NCBI RefSeq assembly: GCF_007990775.1
Contig: NZ_BJXB01000001.1
Span: forward strand, 124,001 to 188,000
Direction of reading: 5' to 3'
From: Deinococcus cellulosilyticus NBRC 106333 = KACC 11606
GTDB taxonomy: Bacteria; Deinococcota; Deinococci; Deinococcales; Deinococcaceae
DNA length: 64,000 nt
In this document: positions 43,247 through 52,120 of the stretch, one piece after another
Layout of the letters: each line of letters begins with the position of its first letter
Position numbering within the stretch: position 1 is the first letter of the stretch
Position numbers and translations under genes: made by a program
Notes under the pieces: generated by a model
Database searches by the model: none
Told to the model about the DNA's origin: nothing
Seen by the model: the letters and a program-made list of their open reading frames with translations, nothing else

Positions 43247-43954
43247 ATGAACCTCCGAGAGATTGCCCTTCAGGTGCCCCAGACCACCACCACACCAGAA
43301 CATGTGGTGCTGGTTTTGCGTGAGGCCATCACCTCTGGGGTCCTGAAAGCAGGTCAGGCGCTTCCTGCAGATGCCATTGCTGCAGAGCTGGAGGTCAGCC
43401 GAAGTCCGGTGCGAGAAGCCCTCAGGCAACTGGAAACCGAGGGACTGATTCAGTACTATCCCCACCGGGGTGCAGTGGTGGCCGCCCTGACCGAGCGGGA
43501 CATCCTGCAGATCTTCGAAATCCGCCAGATTCTGGAACTCGGTGCCCTTGAACTGGCCTTTCCTCACCTCGGCCCAGCAGATCTGCAAAGCTTGCAAGAC
43601 ATCTCTGAACGCTATGAGGCAAGCACCGATCTCAGCGAGATGAAACAGCTGGATGTGCAGTTCCATGAAACGCTCTACCAGCTTCACAGGAACCCGCAGC
43701 TCAGGGACCTGATCTCTTCCTTGCGCATGAAGGTGGATGGTTACTGGCACATGTACATGAGGCTGGTGCGGCACAAATCCCGTTTCGAGAAAGACCACCG
43801 GGACCTGCTGCTGGCCTGTGAATCAGGGGACCTGCAAGAGGCCCGGGCCGTGCTGAAGTGCCATCTGGAGCAGACCGCCCTGATGCTGATGGAGCAACTG
43901 AAAGCAGAAGCACATCCGCCTGTCCGCAAACGACGGGTGCGGCCTGATCAGTGA
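43247..43954 (+). CDS. GntR-family regulator, FCD (FadR/VanR) subfamily
   Basis: 235 residues. Winged helix at about 18-85 with the typical LREAITSGVLKAGQALPADAIAAELEVSRSPVREALRQLETEGL pattern (quoted here only as motif blocks: ITSGVLKAGQ, SRSPVREALRQLE). The C-terminal all-helical FCD domain carries metal or ligand residues in DVQFHETLYQ and EKDHRDLLLACESGD. FCD regulators release DNA on binding an organic acid or similar metabolite. The divergent reductase/MBL operon is the probable target. The ligand is unknown. Confidence 0.88.
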   Translation: MNLREIALQVPQTTTTPEHVVLVLREAITSGVLKAGQALPADAIAAELEVSRSPVREALRQLETEGLIQYYPHRGAVVAALTERDILQIFEIRQILELGALELAFPHLGPADLQSLQDISERYEASTDLSEMKQLDVQFHETLYQLHRNPQLRDLISSLRMKVDGYWHMYMRLVRHKSRFEKDHRDLLLACESGDLQEARAVLKCHLEQTALMLMEQLKAEAHPPVRKRRVRPDQ

Positions 43955-43956
43955 CA

Positions 43957-43983
43957 ATAAAAAACCCGGCAAAAGCCGGGCTG
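43957..43983 (-). terminator. Terminator of the MFS exporter gene
   Basis: CCCGGC and GCCGGG around AAAA; the plus-strand A-run gives a U-tract for minus-strand transcripts. Confidence 0.75.
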
Positions 43984-43997
43984 TATGGAGTGGACCT

Positions 43998-45236
43998 TCA
44001 GGTGGATGAAGTCTGTTCCTGCCTTGCAGGCTGGGGACGGGTCACGAGCCAGCTGTACAGCATCCAGCTGAAGACCAGCAAGAGGGCTGCACTGAAAAAC
44101 GCGATTCCAGGAATGGAGGTCTGGGCAGATGGGGTTGCGTAGTGGGAGAACAGTGCAGTGGACATCAGGGGTCCCACCACTCCCGTCAGGCTGTTCAGTC
44201 CACCCATGTTGCCCTGCACCACACCCTGCGCTTCTGGGGGCACTTTTGAGGCAAGTTGGGCCTGGAGAGCAGGACCGCCCACCCCCATCAGGACCGACAG
44301 GGGCATGGAGGCAAAGAACATCCAGGGAAGGCTGGAAAGACCGTACAGCACATAACCCACAATCCCCAGCACCAGGGCCACCTGCACGGTGCGCACGGTC
44401 CCAAAGCGTTTGAGCACCGGGGAAACCAGAAGCGTCTGCACCGGAATGCCCAGCACCCCTGCCACGGTCAGGGCCAGACCGCTCTCTCCGGGTCCCCAGC
44501 CGTAGCGGGCCGCCCCGTGCAGCACCCAGGTGCTGGTCATGAACTGCAGGGCCAGAGCAGTGAGCACGTTCACCCAGGCCAGACCGGTCAGTCCGGGATA
44601 CTTTCCAATCACACCGAGGGAACGCAGAGGGATCAGGTTCTGAAGCGCAATGGGGCCATTGCTGCGCCTGTGGTGCGACTCGGGAAGCACCAGCAGTCCG
44701 TACAGGAAGTTCAGAAAGGCGAAACCTGCAGCAAAGATGTAAGGCAGGCGGATGTCATGCTGCCCGAGCAAACCCCCGAGGGCAGGACCGATGATGATGC
44801 CCAGGCTGAATGCTGCCCCGACCATCCCAAAATTGCGTGCCCGGGTCTCAGGGGTGCTGATGTCTGCGATGTAGGCGTTGGCCACTCCTGCACTCGCAGC
44901 AGCAGCACCACCAAGAAAACGCGCGACGAACAGCCAGATCAGGCTGGGACTGAAAACAGCCAGGGCGTACGAGAAGGAAGCAAGCAGGGCCGATCCCAGC
45001 AGCACCGGCTTGCGGCCATACCGGTCACTGAGGGCACCCAGAATGGGGGAAGCCAGCAACTGGGCGAGGGAGTAGAGCCCGATCAGCACACCGAAACTCT
45101 GGCTGGCTGTGGCAGGATCATGGGTGAGGGAGGCAACCATCTGGGGCATGACCGGAATCAAAACCCCGAGACCCAGCATGTCGATCAGCAGGGTCACAAA
45201 AATGAAGGAAACAGCGGCCTGACGGCGGGTGGACAT
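43998..45236 (-). CDS. Major facilitator exporter, TetA/MdtG-like
   Basis: 412 residues, 12 membrane spans, with MFS motif A after helix 2 (GALSDRYGRKPVLL) and the drug:H+ antiporter signature ahead of it (LLIDMLGLGVLIPVMPQM). A motif C-like stretch (SLGIIIGPALGGLLG) in helix 5 marks the exporter branch. The sequence is TetA-like, but the substrate is not predictable; tetracycline resistance should not be assumed. TGGAG lies before the ATG. A strong promoter 130 bases upstream carries two copies of a palindrome, so the gene is probably repressor-controlled. Confidence 0.88.
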   Translation of the reverse strand: MSTRRQAAVSFIFVTLLIDMLGLGVLIPVMPQMVASLTHDPATASQSFGVLIGLYSLAQLLASPILGALSDRYGRKPVLLGSALLASFSYALAVFSPSLIWLFVARFLGGAAAASAGVANAYIADISTPETRARNFGMVGAAFSLGIIIGPALGGLLGQHDIRLPYIFAAGFAFLNFLYGLLVLPESHHRRSNGPIALQNLIPLRSLGVIGKYPGLTGLAWVNVLTALALQFMTSTWVLHGAARYGWGPGESGLALTVAGVLGIPVQTLLVSPVLKRFGTVRTVQVALVLGIVGYVLYGLSSLPWMFFASMPLSVLMGVGGPALQAQLASKVPPEAQGVVQGNMGGLNSLTGVVGPLMSTALFSHYATPSAQTSIPGIAFFSAALLLVFSWMLYSWLVTRPQPARQEQTSST

Positions 45237-45366
45237 GGCGACTCCATGAAAAAAAGATCATCCCAGGACTGGGCATGACGGACGGGAACCTGATTGCAGG
45301 CTCGGTTGATGGGTGGGAAAAGTCAGGGCATGGATGGTCCTGAGCACAGAAACCCAGAGACCTCCG

Positions 45367-45413
45367 AATATTACCCGGATAAAAATCTGGCGTCAATATC
45401 ACCCGGGTAGAAT
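45367..45413 (-). promoter_or_regulatory. MFS promoter with duplicated operator
   Basis: Minus strand: -35 TTGACG (45396-45391), 17-bp spacer, -10 TAATAT (45373-45368). Palindrome TTACCCGGATAA covers the -10 edge and spacer (45371-45382). A second copy, TCACCCGGGTAG (45399-45410), lies just upstream of the -35. Start-to-start distance 28 bp. Confidence 0.65.
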
Positions 45414-45442
45414 AGGCCATCATGCGGAGATGGGTTGACAAA

Positions 45443-45474
45443 GAAGCCAGAGGGGATCTGCCCTCTGGCTTTAA
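45443..45474 (-). terminator. Terminator of the GH30 gene
   Basis: AAGCCAGAGGG and CCCTCTGGCTT form an 11-bp stem with a six-base loop, followed on the minus strand by CTTCTTTG. Confidence 0.7.
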
Positions 45475-45492
45475 AGCAAATGTTTCAGCGGC

Positions 45493-47412
45493 TCAGTCTG
45501 CCCGCACCATCAACCACTGCTGGTTGTCTCCCCCATTGTCGTCCCACTGGATGGCCCGTGCCTCTCCAGTGGAGGTGGTGTTGTTGATGGATTCCCCGTT
45601 GATGTCCAGCACTTTCAGGCTGTTGCGGTTGATGATCTTGACGTAACCTCCAGAGGTGGCCTGCACTTTCCATTGCTGGTTGGCTTTGCCGGTGCTGGTG
45701 TACTGAATGACGTTGGCTCCACTCTCGATTTTTTCACCCACGACATCGAGCACCTTGCCGCTGTTCTTGTTGGTGATTCTGTAGTACCCATTCCCCAGAT
45801 CCGTGAAAATCCAGCGCTGGTTGTTCCCTTCATTGTCTTCATACTGTCCGACGATGGCCCCATCTGTGGTGGCCGCCCCGTACACGTCCAGGGCTTTCCA
45901 GCTGTTCTTGTTGAGCACTTTGTAACTGGCCCCGGAAGTGATACTGGTGTTTGCTGCTGGAGCCACCACACTGCCGATCACCACGGTGGTGATGGACTGG
46001 GCTGGCAGGCTCAGGTTTACGCTCTTGTTGCTGACCGTTGCAGAAGCCAGTTGCACCAGGTTCTCTGTGGCGGAGGTCCTGTAAAGCTGCGCAGTGCTGC
46101 CCACCGAACTGAATCCACTGAGGTTGAGGGTCAGGCTCTTTGCTGCAGTGGTGTCGTTGATGCTGACGATCACCAGCTGACCGTTGCTGTTGAGGGCAGC
46201 CACACTTCCCACATTGCTGACCGGAAGAATCTGGGCTCCAGGCCGGATGAACCTGCTGAATTGCCCCATCGCGTAATAGCCTTTGGTGTAGCTGAAACCC
46301 TGTCCGGAAAGGAAATTGGCTTTCAGCAGGCCCCAGGTGTGGTTGGTGGAGGTGCTGCCATCACTGTTTTCCACCGCCTGCCAGTACACCCAGGCCCGCA
46401 CCTGCATGTCATTCAGGTCCATGCGGATGGTGTTGGCAAGTTTCAGGGCCGTGCTGAGCTGGTTTGCAGAGGTGTTGCTGGTGTCGCAGCACCCATACTC
46501 GGACATCCACAGCGGCTTGTTGTACTTCTGGGCGGTGTTTCTCAGGAGGCTGCGCTGGCTTCCCTTGTACGCGTGGGTGTTGATCTGGCTGATCTGGTTT
46601 TTCACCGCATCCGGATAACTCAGGAATTCGGTGCGGGTCAGGTCGATGTCGGTGGTGTCCATGGCAGAAACCGGGGTGGTCACGCCCTGGGCCTGCAGTG
46701 CATTTGCCACCTCACCGATGATTTTGGGCTGCTCTGCACGGCTGACATTCATGCCTTCCTGTTTCCCTGTGGAGGACCAGTACCCCGAGTCAGGCTCGTT
46801 GAGGGGCGCCACCGTGGTGAAGGTGATCCCGTCCACATCCCTGAAATGTTTGAGCACGTCTGCAACATACCTGCCGAAGTCGTCGTACATGTCAGTGCGC
46901 AGGTTGTTGTAGGTCGGGGAGGTGGCCCCGGCGGTGCAGTGGTTGGTCAGCATGAAAGAGGGAGCAGAGTTCACAAAGGCTTCCAGCAGGTTGGCTCCCC
47001 GGTTGATGGCAGCCCGGAGCACCCAGCGCTGGTTGGCATCCCGGCTCCAGTCGTACACGCCCAGACTGGTGGCAAGGCTTTGCACGTTTCCTCCAGGACG
47101 CATCTGGTTGCGGCACACGTTGTCTGGGGCATCTGCACCGAGGTTGTACCGGGCAATGTTGAACCTCAGTCCTGCATCGCCGTAAAGGGCATCCATGACC
47201 TGGTTTCGACTGGTGTCGGACCAGCCTCCAATGACGTTTGCAAACCAGGCAAGAGATGTGCCCCAACCCTGAAAGGTCTGGTAGCGAATGCGGGGGTCAA
47301 CAATGGCTGTTCCGACGGCCTGTTTGCTGATCTGGGTGGATGAGACATTCTGGATGGCATTGCAGCCGACCATGAGCAGGGTCAGGCTGCCAAGCAGGGT
47401 GGCGTGTTTCAT
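45493..47412 (-). CDS. GH30-family glycosidase (endo-beta-1,6-galactanase-like) with ricin-type lectin domain, lipoprotein
   Basis: 639 residues, lipobox MVGC (Cys17). The catalytic part (about 30-480) opens with TFQGWGTSLAWFANVIGGW, which is characteristic of GH30 endo-beta-1,6-galactanases. It has the acid/base Glu206 in VAPLNEPDSGYW and the nucleophile Glu305 in WMSEYG, then the beta side-domain. Residues about 497-639 form a ricin B-like / CBM13-type trefoil with repeated NKNSWKALDV, NKNSGKVLDV and NRNSLKVLDI units and QW motifs. It would cut beta-galactan side chains outside the cell. Divergent from the GH42/transporter operon, with a related operator, so both are parts of one pathway. 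Confidence 0.85.
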   Translation of the reverse strand: MKHATLLGSLTLLMVGCNAIQNVSSTQISKQAVGTAIVDPRIRYQTFQGWGTSLAWFANVIGGWSDTSRNQVMDALYGDAGLRFNIARYNLGADAPDNVCRNQMRPGGNVQSLATSLGVYDWSRDANQRWVLRAAINRGANLLEAFVNSAPSFMLTNHCTAGATSPTYNNLRTDMYDDFGRYVADVLKHFRDVDGITFTTVAPLNEPDSGYWSSTGKQEGMNVSRAEQPKIIGEVANALQAQGVTTPVSAMDTTDIDLTRTEFLSYPDAVKNQISQINTHAYKGSQRSLLRNTAQKYNKPLWMSEYGCCDTSNTSANQLSTALKLANTIRMDLNDMQVRAWVYWQAVENSDGSTSTNHTWGLLKANFLSGQGFSYTKGYYAMGQFSRFIRPGAQILPVSNVGSVAALNSNGQLVIVSINDTTAAKSLTLNLSGFSSVGSTAQLYRTSATENLVQLASATVSNKSVNLSLPAQSITTVVIGSVVAPAANTSITSGASYKVLNKNSWKALDVYGAATTDGAIVGQYEDNEGNNQRWIFTDLGNGYYRITNKNSGKVLDVVGEKIESGANVIQYTSTGKANQQWKVQATSGGYVKIINRNSLKVLDINGESINNTTSTGEARAIQWDDNGGDNQQWLMVRAD

Positions 47413-47501
47413 GGGCTCTCCTGTGACACTTGAACGAGGGAACGAAAGGTTTGAAACCTCCGAAAGTCACGGTTTTGCTCAGGGTATGAGCAACATCCTC
47501 C

Positions 47502-47559
47502 TTTTGATCAAAATTTACAAGAATGATTTGAGTATAGCCAATGGCTCTCACTGCCGCAA
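47502..47559 (-). promoter_or_regulatory. GH30 promoter and LacI-type operator
   Basis: Minus strand: -35 TTGCGG (47559-47554), 17-bp spacer, -10 TATACT (47536-47531). Downstream, GATCAAAATTTACAA (plus strand 47506-47520) matches the sequence before the LacI-family gene at 14 of 15 bases. TTTTGATCAAAA (47502-47513) is a perfect palindrome. Confidence 0.7.
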
Positions 47560-47702
47560 CCCTTAAGCAGAGCATCTGCATCCAGAACAGAAAATCGCAG
47601 TTGGAGTTCAGTTGCGGCATCACAGGGCCTTCTCAGTCGCTGCTCAGGGGTTCTGGCAATGCTTTCTTGCTTCTGTATGCACAACGGGTCTCTGCGCATA
47701 TG

Positions 47703-47751
47703 TTGACAGTGACGCCAGATCGGCCTATACTCCTCTTGTAAAGTCTTACAA
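47703..47751 (+). promoter_or_regulatory. GH42 operon promoter and LacI-type operator
   Basis: -35 TTGACA (47703-47708), 17-bp spacer, -10 TATACT (47726-47731): close to sigma-70 consensus. The near-palindrome TTGTAAAGTCTTACAA (47736-47751) covers the expected transcription start, the classic place for a LacI-family repressor. Confidence 0.8.
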
Positions 47752-47821
47752 AAGAAATGAAAGTTACGCAGATTTGATTGCCTTTTGCAAACAAGTTTGC
47801 ATCCTTCTCAGAGGAGTCAAC

Positions 47822-49837
47822 GTGAACATCCTGAACACGCTTGGGCAGCATGTGCTGTTTGGCGGCGACTACAACCCGGAACAGTGGCCAGAGCACATCT
47901 GGCATGAAGACGTGCAGCGCATGAAAGAGGCCGGGGTCAACCTGGTTTCGGTGGGCATTTTCGGCTGGGCAAAACTGGAACCCAGTGAAGGCCAATATGA
48001 ATTTGACTGGCTGGACCGGGTGCTGAACCTGCTCCAGGAACACAACATCGGGGTCAATCTTGCCACGGCCACGGCCTCTCCTCCGGCGTGGTTTGCACTG
48101 AAGTACCCCGAGAGCCTTCCGGTCACCAGAGATGGGGTCACCCTGGGGTTCGGAAGCCGGCAGCATTACAGCCCAGCCAGTGCTGTTTACCGTGAAAAAG
48201 CTGCACAATTGGTGCGCAAACTGGCCGGGCGCTACGGCACCCATCCTGCAGTGAAGATGTGGCACATCAACAACGAATATGGCTGTCACATCTGGGAATG
48301 CTTCAGTGAAAGCACCGCACAGGCCTTCAGAGGATGGCTGCAGAAAAAATACCAGGCCCTCTCTGAAGTCAACCGCGTGTGGGGCACAGCCTTCTGGAGC
48401 CAGACTTACCACCAGTGGGAGGAAATCCAGCCTCCCAGAGCCATGCCAGGGTTCTACAACCCCACGCAGTACCTGGACTGGCGCAGGTTCTCCAGCGACA
48501 TGATGCAGGAATGCATGCAGCTTGAAGTGGACATTCTGCGGGAAGTGACTCCCCACATCCCGGTCAACACCAATTTCCTCAGTGTGGCCAAGAACCTCAA
48601 CCAGAGGGAACTGGCAAAGCTGGAAGACATTGTTTCCATTGACATCTATCCTGATCCTGCAAGTGAGGACGCCGCTCTGGAGGTGGCCATCCAGGGAGAC
48701 TGGGCCCGTTCCATGCGGGACGGTCAGCCGTGGATCTTGATGGAGCAGGCTCCGAATCAGGTGCAATGGCGCCACATCAACGCCATCAAAAAACCCGGCC
48801 AGATGCGCCTCCTCAGTTACCAGCTGATGGCCCGAGGCGCGAGGGGCATCCTGTACTTCCAGTGGCGTCAGAGCGTGAGCGGTTCTGAGAAATACCACTC
48901 GGGAATGCTGCCGCACACAGGGGTGAAATCCCGCACCTGGCAGGAGATCAAACAACTGGGTCAGGAATTGAAAGGGCTTCCTCTGCTCAGTTATCAGCAC
49001 ACCGCAGAAGTGGCAATCATTGTGGACTGGGACAGCTGGCAGGCCCTGGAACAGGAGTCCCACCCTCACGTCCAACTTCGCCTGATGCAGCAGGTCCAGC
49101 AAATCTACAGGACCCTGCACCGCAGAAACATTGCTGTGGATTTCACCACCAGCCATCATGACCTGAGCAAGTATCGTCTGGTCTACCTGCCCAGCACCCC
49201 CCTGATGGACCAGGCTTCTGCCGGGAACCTGAAGAATTACGTGCGACAGGGCGGATGTCTGGTTTCTGCGTTCTTCTCTGGCATCACCGATGAGCATGAC
49301 CACATCCAGCAGGGCACCGATCAGGGCAGTTACAGCCCGGGCCTCAAGGAACTCCTGGGGGTAAACATCCTGGAGTTTGCTCCCCAGCAGGACGGCACCG
49401 TGCTGCAACTCAGCAATGGCTGGGAAGGCAGCATGTGGGCAGATGTGCTGGAACTGAACGGAGCCACAGCCCTCGCCACCTACCAGAGAGAAATCTCAGG
49501 CCCGGCCATCACCTGCAACCTGTACGGAGAAGGTCAGGCCTACCACATGGGCACGCAACTCACCAGTCAGAGCCTGCAGGTGTTCACCGATCTGCTTCTT
49601 GAGAACCGCAACCTGAAGGCCCCACTGGACGTTCCCGAAGGCATCGAAGTGGTGCGCTGGCAGGACGGCACCCTCTTCCTGACAAATCCCACAGATGCAC
49701 CGTGCAGCATTTCCCTCCCCTCAGCCATGACTGCACTGGTGGGAACAACAGAAGGCCACACTCTGCAGCTCGCCCCGATGGGCGTTGCTGTCCTGCAACC
49801 CCAGAGCCACCCCACCGAAGTTCTGACCCCTCAATAA
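47822..49837 (+). CDS. GH42 beta-galactosidase
   Basis: 671 residues from GTG 47822, preceded by AGAGGAG. A/B/C domain plan of GH42: an LFGGDYNPEQWP opening, acid/base Glu152 in HINNEYG, nucleophile Glu308 in ILMEQAPNQVQW, a trimerisation domain from about 390 (LVYLPSTPLMDQ), and a small C-terminal beta domain. There is no signal peptide, so it works in the cytosol on imported beta-galactosides by a retaining mechanism. First gene of an operon with an ABC sugar importer, 10 bases before the binding-protein gene. Confidence 0.93.
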   Translation: MNILNTLGQHVLFGGDYNPEQWPEHIWHEDVQRMKEAGVNLVSVGIFGWAKLEPSEGQYEFDWLDRVLNLLQEHNIGVNLATATASPPAWFALKYPESLPVTRDGVTLGFGSRQHYSPASAVYREKAAQLVRKLAGRYGTHPAVKMWHINNEYGCHIWECFSESTAQAFRGWLQKKYQALSEVNRVWGTAFWSQTYHQWEEIQPPRAMPGFYNPTQYLDWRRFSSDMMQECMQLEVDILREVTPHIPVNTNFLSVAKNLNQRELAKLEDIVSIDIYPDPASEDAALEVAIQGDWARSMRDGQPWILMEQAPNQVQWRHINAIKKPGQMRLLSYQLMARGARGILYFQWRQSVSGSEKYHSGMLPHTGVKSRTWQEIKQLGQELKGLPLLSYQHTAEVAIIVDWDSWQALEQESHPHVQLRLMQQVQQIYRTLHRRNIAVDFTTSHHDLSKYRLVYLPSTPLMDQASAGNLKNYVRQGGCLVSAFFSGITDEHDHIQQGTDQGSYSPGLKELLGVNILEFAPQQDGTVLQLSNGWEGSMWADVLELNGATALATYQREISGPAITCNLYGEGQAYHMGTQLTSQSLQVFTDLLLENRNLKAPLDVPEGIEVVRWQDGTLFLTNPTDAPCSISLPSAMTALVGTTEGHTLQLAPMGVAVLQPQSHPTEVLTPQ

Positions 49838-49847
49838 GGAGAGCACC

Positions 49848-51113
49848 ATGAAGAAGACCATCCTGTTCACCCTGACCCTGGCCCTCAGCAGCGCCGTTGC
49901 CGCCCCCAAAGGAGAAATCACGGTGTGGAGCTGGGACGTGGCCGCCAAAGCCCTGGAAGCCACCATCCCGAGTTTCAACAAGAAGTACCCGGATGTGAAA
50001 GTCAAAGTGGTCGACCTCGGCAACCAGAACGTCTATGACCGTGGCCTCGCTGGGTGTGCCGCAGGGGGAGCAGACCTCCCTGATGTGTACAGCGTCGAAA
50101 ACGGTGAAGCTGAAGTGTTCTGGGCCCGTTTCCCCGACTGCTTCACCGACCTGACCACCCTGGGGGCAGGCAAGTACCTCAAGAGCTTCCCCGCCTTCAA
50201 ATGGACGGAACTCAGTGTGGGCAACAAGCGTTACGCCATGCCCTGGGACTCCGGCCCGGTGGTGATGTTCTACCGCCGTGACCTCTACAAACAGGCTGGA
50301 GTCAGTGTCTCTTCCATCAAAACCTGGGATGACTTCATCAAGGCAGGCCAGAAGGTGAATGCCAAGTTTGGTGGCAAGGTCAAGATGGGTGTGATTGGCA
50401 ACGGAAGCGACGATGAATGGTTCCGGATGCTGGCCAACCAGAACGGCTGCTTCTACTTCGACAATGAAGCCAGTGAAGTCACCATCAACAAGCAGGGTTG
50501 TGTGGACGCCCTGACCACCATCAAGAAGCTGATGGACGCCAAACTCCTCTCTGTAGGCGACTGGGGCGGCCAGATCACGGCCTTCAAGAAAGGTGACATT
50601 GCCACCTCGATGTTCGGGGCCTGGTACGAAGGCACCATCCGCAGCAACGGTGCAGACCTGAGCGGCAAGTGGGGCGTGTACGCCATGCCTGCCAGCAAAA
50701 AAGGCGGCGTGCGTGCAGCCAACCTGGGAGGTTCTGCCCTGGCCCTGCCCGCGAGCAGCAAGAACAAAGAAGCTGCGTATGCCTTCATCGAGCACGCCCT
50801 GGCGACCAACGAAGGCCAGATTGCCATGCTCAAACAGTACGGACTGGTGCCTTCCCTGCTGAGTGCTGCCAAAGATCCTTACGTGGCGCAGGGCCAGAAG
50901 TACTGGGGGAACCAGAAGGTGTGGAAGACCATCCTGGACACCCTGGGGGATGTGCCTGCTGCACGTGGAACCCAGTTCTTCCAGGATGCCCGTCAGGTCA
51001 TGATCGTTGTTCAGGCAGATTTCCTGGCCGGAAAATACAAAACCGCCAAAGAAGCACTGGATGCTGCCGCCAAGCAGATCAGCAGCATCACCGGACTGCC
51101 CATCGCGAAATAA
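49848..51113 (+). CDS. ABC sugar transporter, substrate-binding protein
   Basis: 421 residues with a Sec signal (cut near AVAAP, about 19) and no lipobox Cys. The family-1 extracellular solute-binding pattern is clear: EITVWSWDVAAKALEATIPSFNKKYPDVKV at the start (read as blocks), a MPWDSGPVVMFYRRDLY hinge segment, a FKKGDIATSMFGAWYEG region and a late ALPASSKNKEAAYAFIEH helix. AAGGAGA lies before the ATG. In this context the ligand is probably a beta-galacto-oligosaccharide. A stable hairpin lies between it and the permease genes. Confidence 0.9.
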   Translation: MKKTILFTLTLALSSAVAAPKGEITVWSWDVAAKALEATIPSFNKKYPDVKVKVVDLGNQNVYDRGLAGCAAGGADLPDVYSVENGEAEVFWARFPDCFTDLTTLGAGKYLKSFPAFKWTELSVGNKRYAMPWDSGPVVMFYRRDLYKQAGVSVSSIKTWDDFIKAGQKVNAKFGGKVKMGVIGNGSDDEWFRMLANQNGCFYFDNEASEVTINKQGCVDALTTIKKLMDAKLLSVGDWGGQITAFKKGDIATSMFGAWYEGTIRSNGADLSGKWGVYAMPASKKGGVRAANLGGSALALPASSKNKEAAYAFIEHALATNEGQIAMLKQYGLVPSLLSAAKDPYVAQGQKYWGNQKVWKTILDTLGDVPAARGTQFFQDARQVMIVVQADFLAGKYKTAKEALDAAAKQISSITGLPIAK

Positions 51114-51135
51114 AGGTTTGCCGGAATGACACAAG

Positions 51136-51167
51136 TGCAGGCACCTGTCCCATTTCGGGTGCCTGCA
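51136..51167 (+). promoter_or_regulatory. Intercistronic hairpin after the binding-protein gene
   Basis: TGCAGGCACC and GGTGCCTGCA form a 10-bp stem, without an immediate U-tract. Position fits an mRNA-stabilising or partial-termination hairpin that raises binding protein over permeases. Confidence 0.6.
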
Positions 51168-51256
51168 TTGTGCTGTTTTTAGATCCACCCTGACCTGCGC
51201 ATCAGGACAGAAACACACCGGGCCTGCCTTTTGCCCAGGTCCACAGGAGGCCTTTG

Positions 51257-52120
51257 ATGTTGAGACTCAGACAGAACCTTGTACCCTATGGGTTCTTATT
51301 GCCTTACCTTTTGATTTTCCTGCTGTTCTGGGCATACCCCCTGATCCGCAGCCTGCTGGACTCTTTTGACGATTCCCGCATTCTGGGCTTTGGTTTCACC
51401 CCTGCAAACTGGACTCGACTTTTCTCTGATCCTTTTTTCATGACCGCCCTGAAAAACACCCTGGTCATCCTGGCCATCCAGGTGCCTTCCATGCTGGCCC
51501 TGGCGATTGGCCTGGCCATTGCCCTCAATTCTGAAGTGCTGAAGGCCAAAGGGTTTTACCGTTTTGCATTTTTTGCTCCTCTGGTGGTGGGGACCACCGC
51601 CTACTCGGCGATCTTCCGCCTGATTTTCAACACCCAGTACGGTGCAGTGAACCACGGCCTGAACGCTCTGGGCCTGCCTTCTGTGGACTGGCTCAACCAG
51701 GGCACGCCCGCCCTGATCGTGATCATGCTGGCCATCACCTGGCGCTGGACCGGATACAACGCCATCATCCTCCTCGCTGGCCTGCAATCCATTTCCAAAG
51801 ACGTGTACGAGGCTGCTGCAATTGATGGAGCCTCGAAATGGACCACGTTCTGGAAAATCACCCTGCCCCTGATGCGTCCAAGCATTCTGTTCTGTACGGT
51901 GCTGTCGGTGTTCGGGACCCTGCAACTGTTCACTGAGTCTGCCCTGATCACGGCCGGCGGTCCGGGGAATGCCACGATGACGCTGGGGACTTACCTGTAC
52001 CAGCAGGGCTTCAGAAGCTTCAACTTCGGATACGCCAGTTCCATTGCCTACGCAGTTGCCATCCTGGGTGCCTTCGTGAGCTGGATTCAACTCCGCCTCC
52101 TCGGAAGGGACAACACATGA
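51257..52120 (+). CDS. ABC sugar permease, MalF/LacF type
   Basis: 287 residues from ATG 51257, six bases after AGGAGG; a TTG one codon earlier is the alternative. Six membrane spans with the cytoplasmic EAA loop DVYEAAAIDGASKWTTFWKITLP (blocks EAAAIDGAS and ITLPLMRP), which docks onto the ATPase. First of two permeases in the galactan operon; its stop overlaps the next start by four bases. Confidence 0.92.
   Translation: MLRLRQNLVPYGFLLPYLLIFLLFWAYPLIRSLLDSFDDSRILGFGFTPANWTRLFSDPFFMTALKNTLVILAIQVPSMLALAIGLAIALNSEVLKAKGFYRFAFFAPLVVGTTAYSAIFRLIFNTQYGAVNHGLNALGLPSVDWLNQGTPALIVIMLAITWRWTGYNAIILLAGLQSISKDVYEAAAIDGASKWTTFWKITLPLMRPSILFCTVLSVFGTLQLFTESALITAGGPGNATMTLGTYLYQQGFRSFNFGYASSIAYAVAILGAFVSWIQLRLLGRDNT

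Larger units (their letters stand above)
47413..47821. other. Divergent control region of the galactan locus
   Basis: 409 bases between GH30 and GH42 genes. It contains two strong promoters facing apart (47531-47559 and 47703-47731) and an operator-like sequence next to each. I see no gene here. Confidence 0.7.

Noticed and set aside
43998..45236. Exporter considered as a tetracycline-resistance gene
   Set aside because: The TetA-like fold is shared by many exporters, and no TetR gene is adjacent; substrate cannot be inferred.
45673..49408. Long antisense frames over the GH30 and GH42 genes
   Set aside because: Each is opposite a glycosidase with intact catalytic residues; the antisense products have no recognisable fold.
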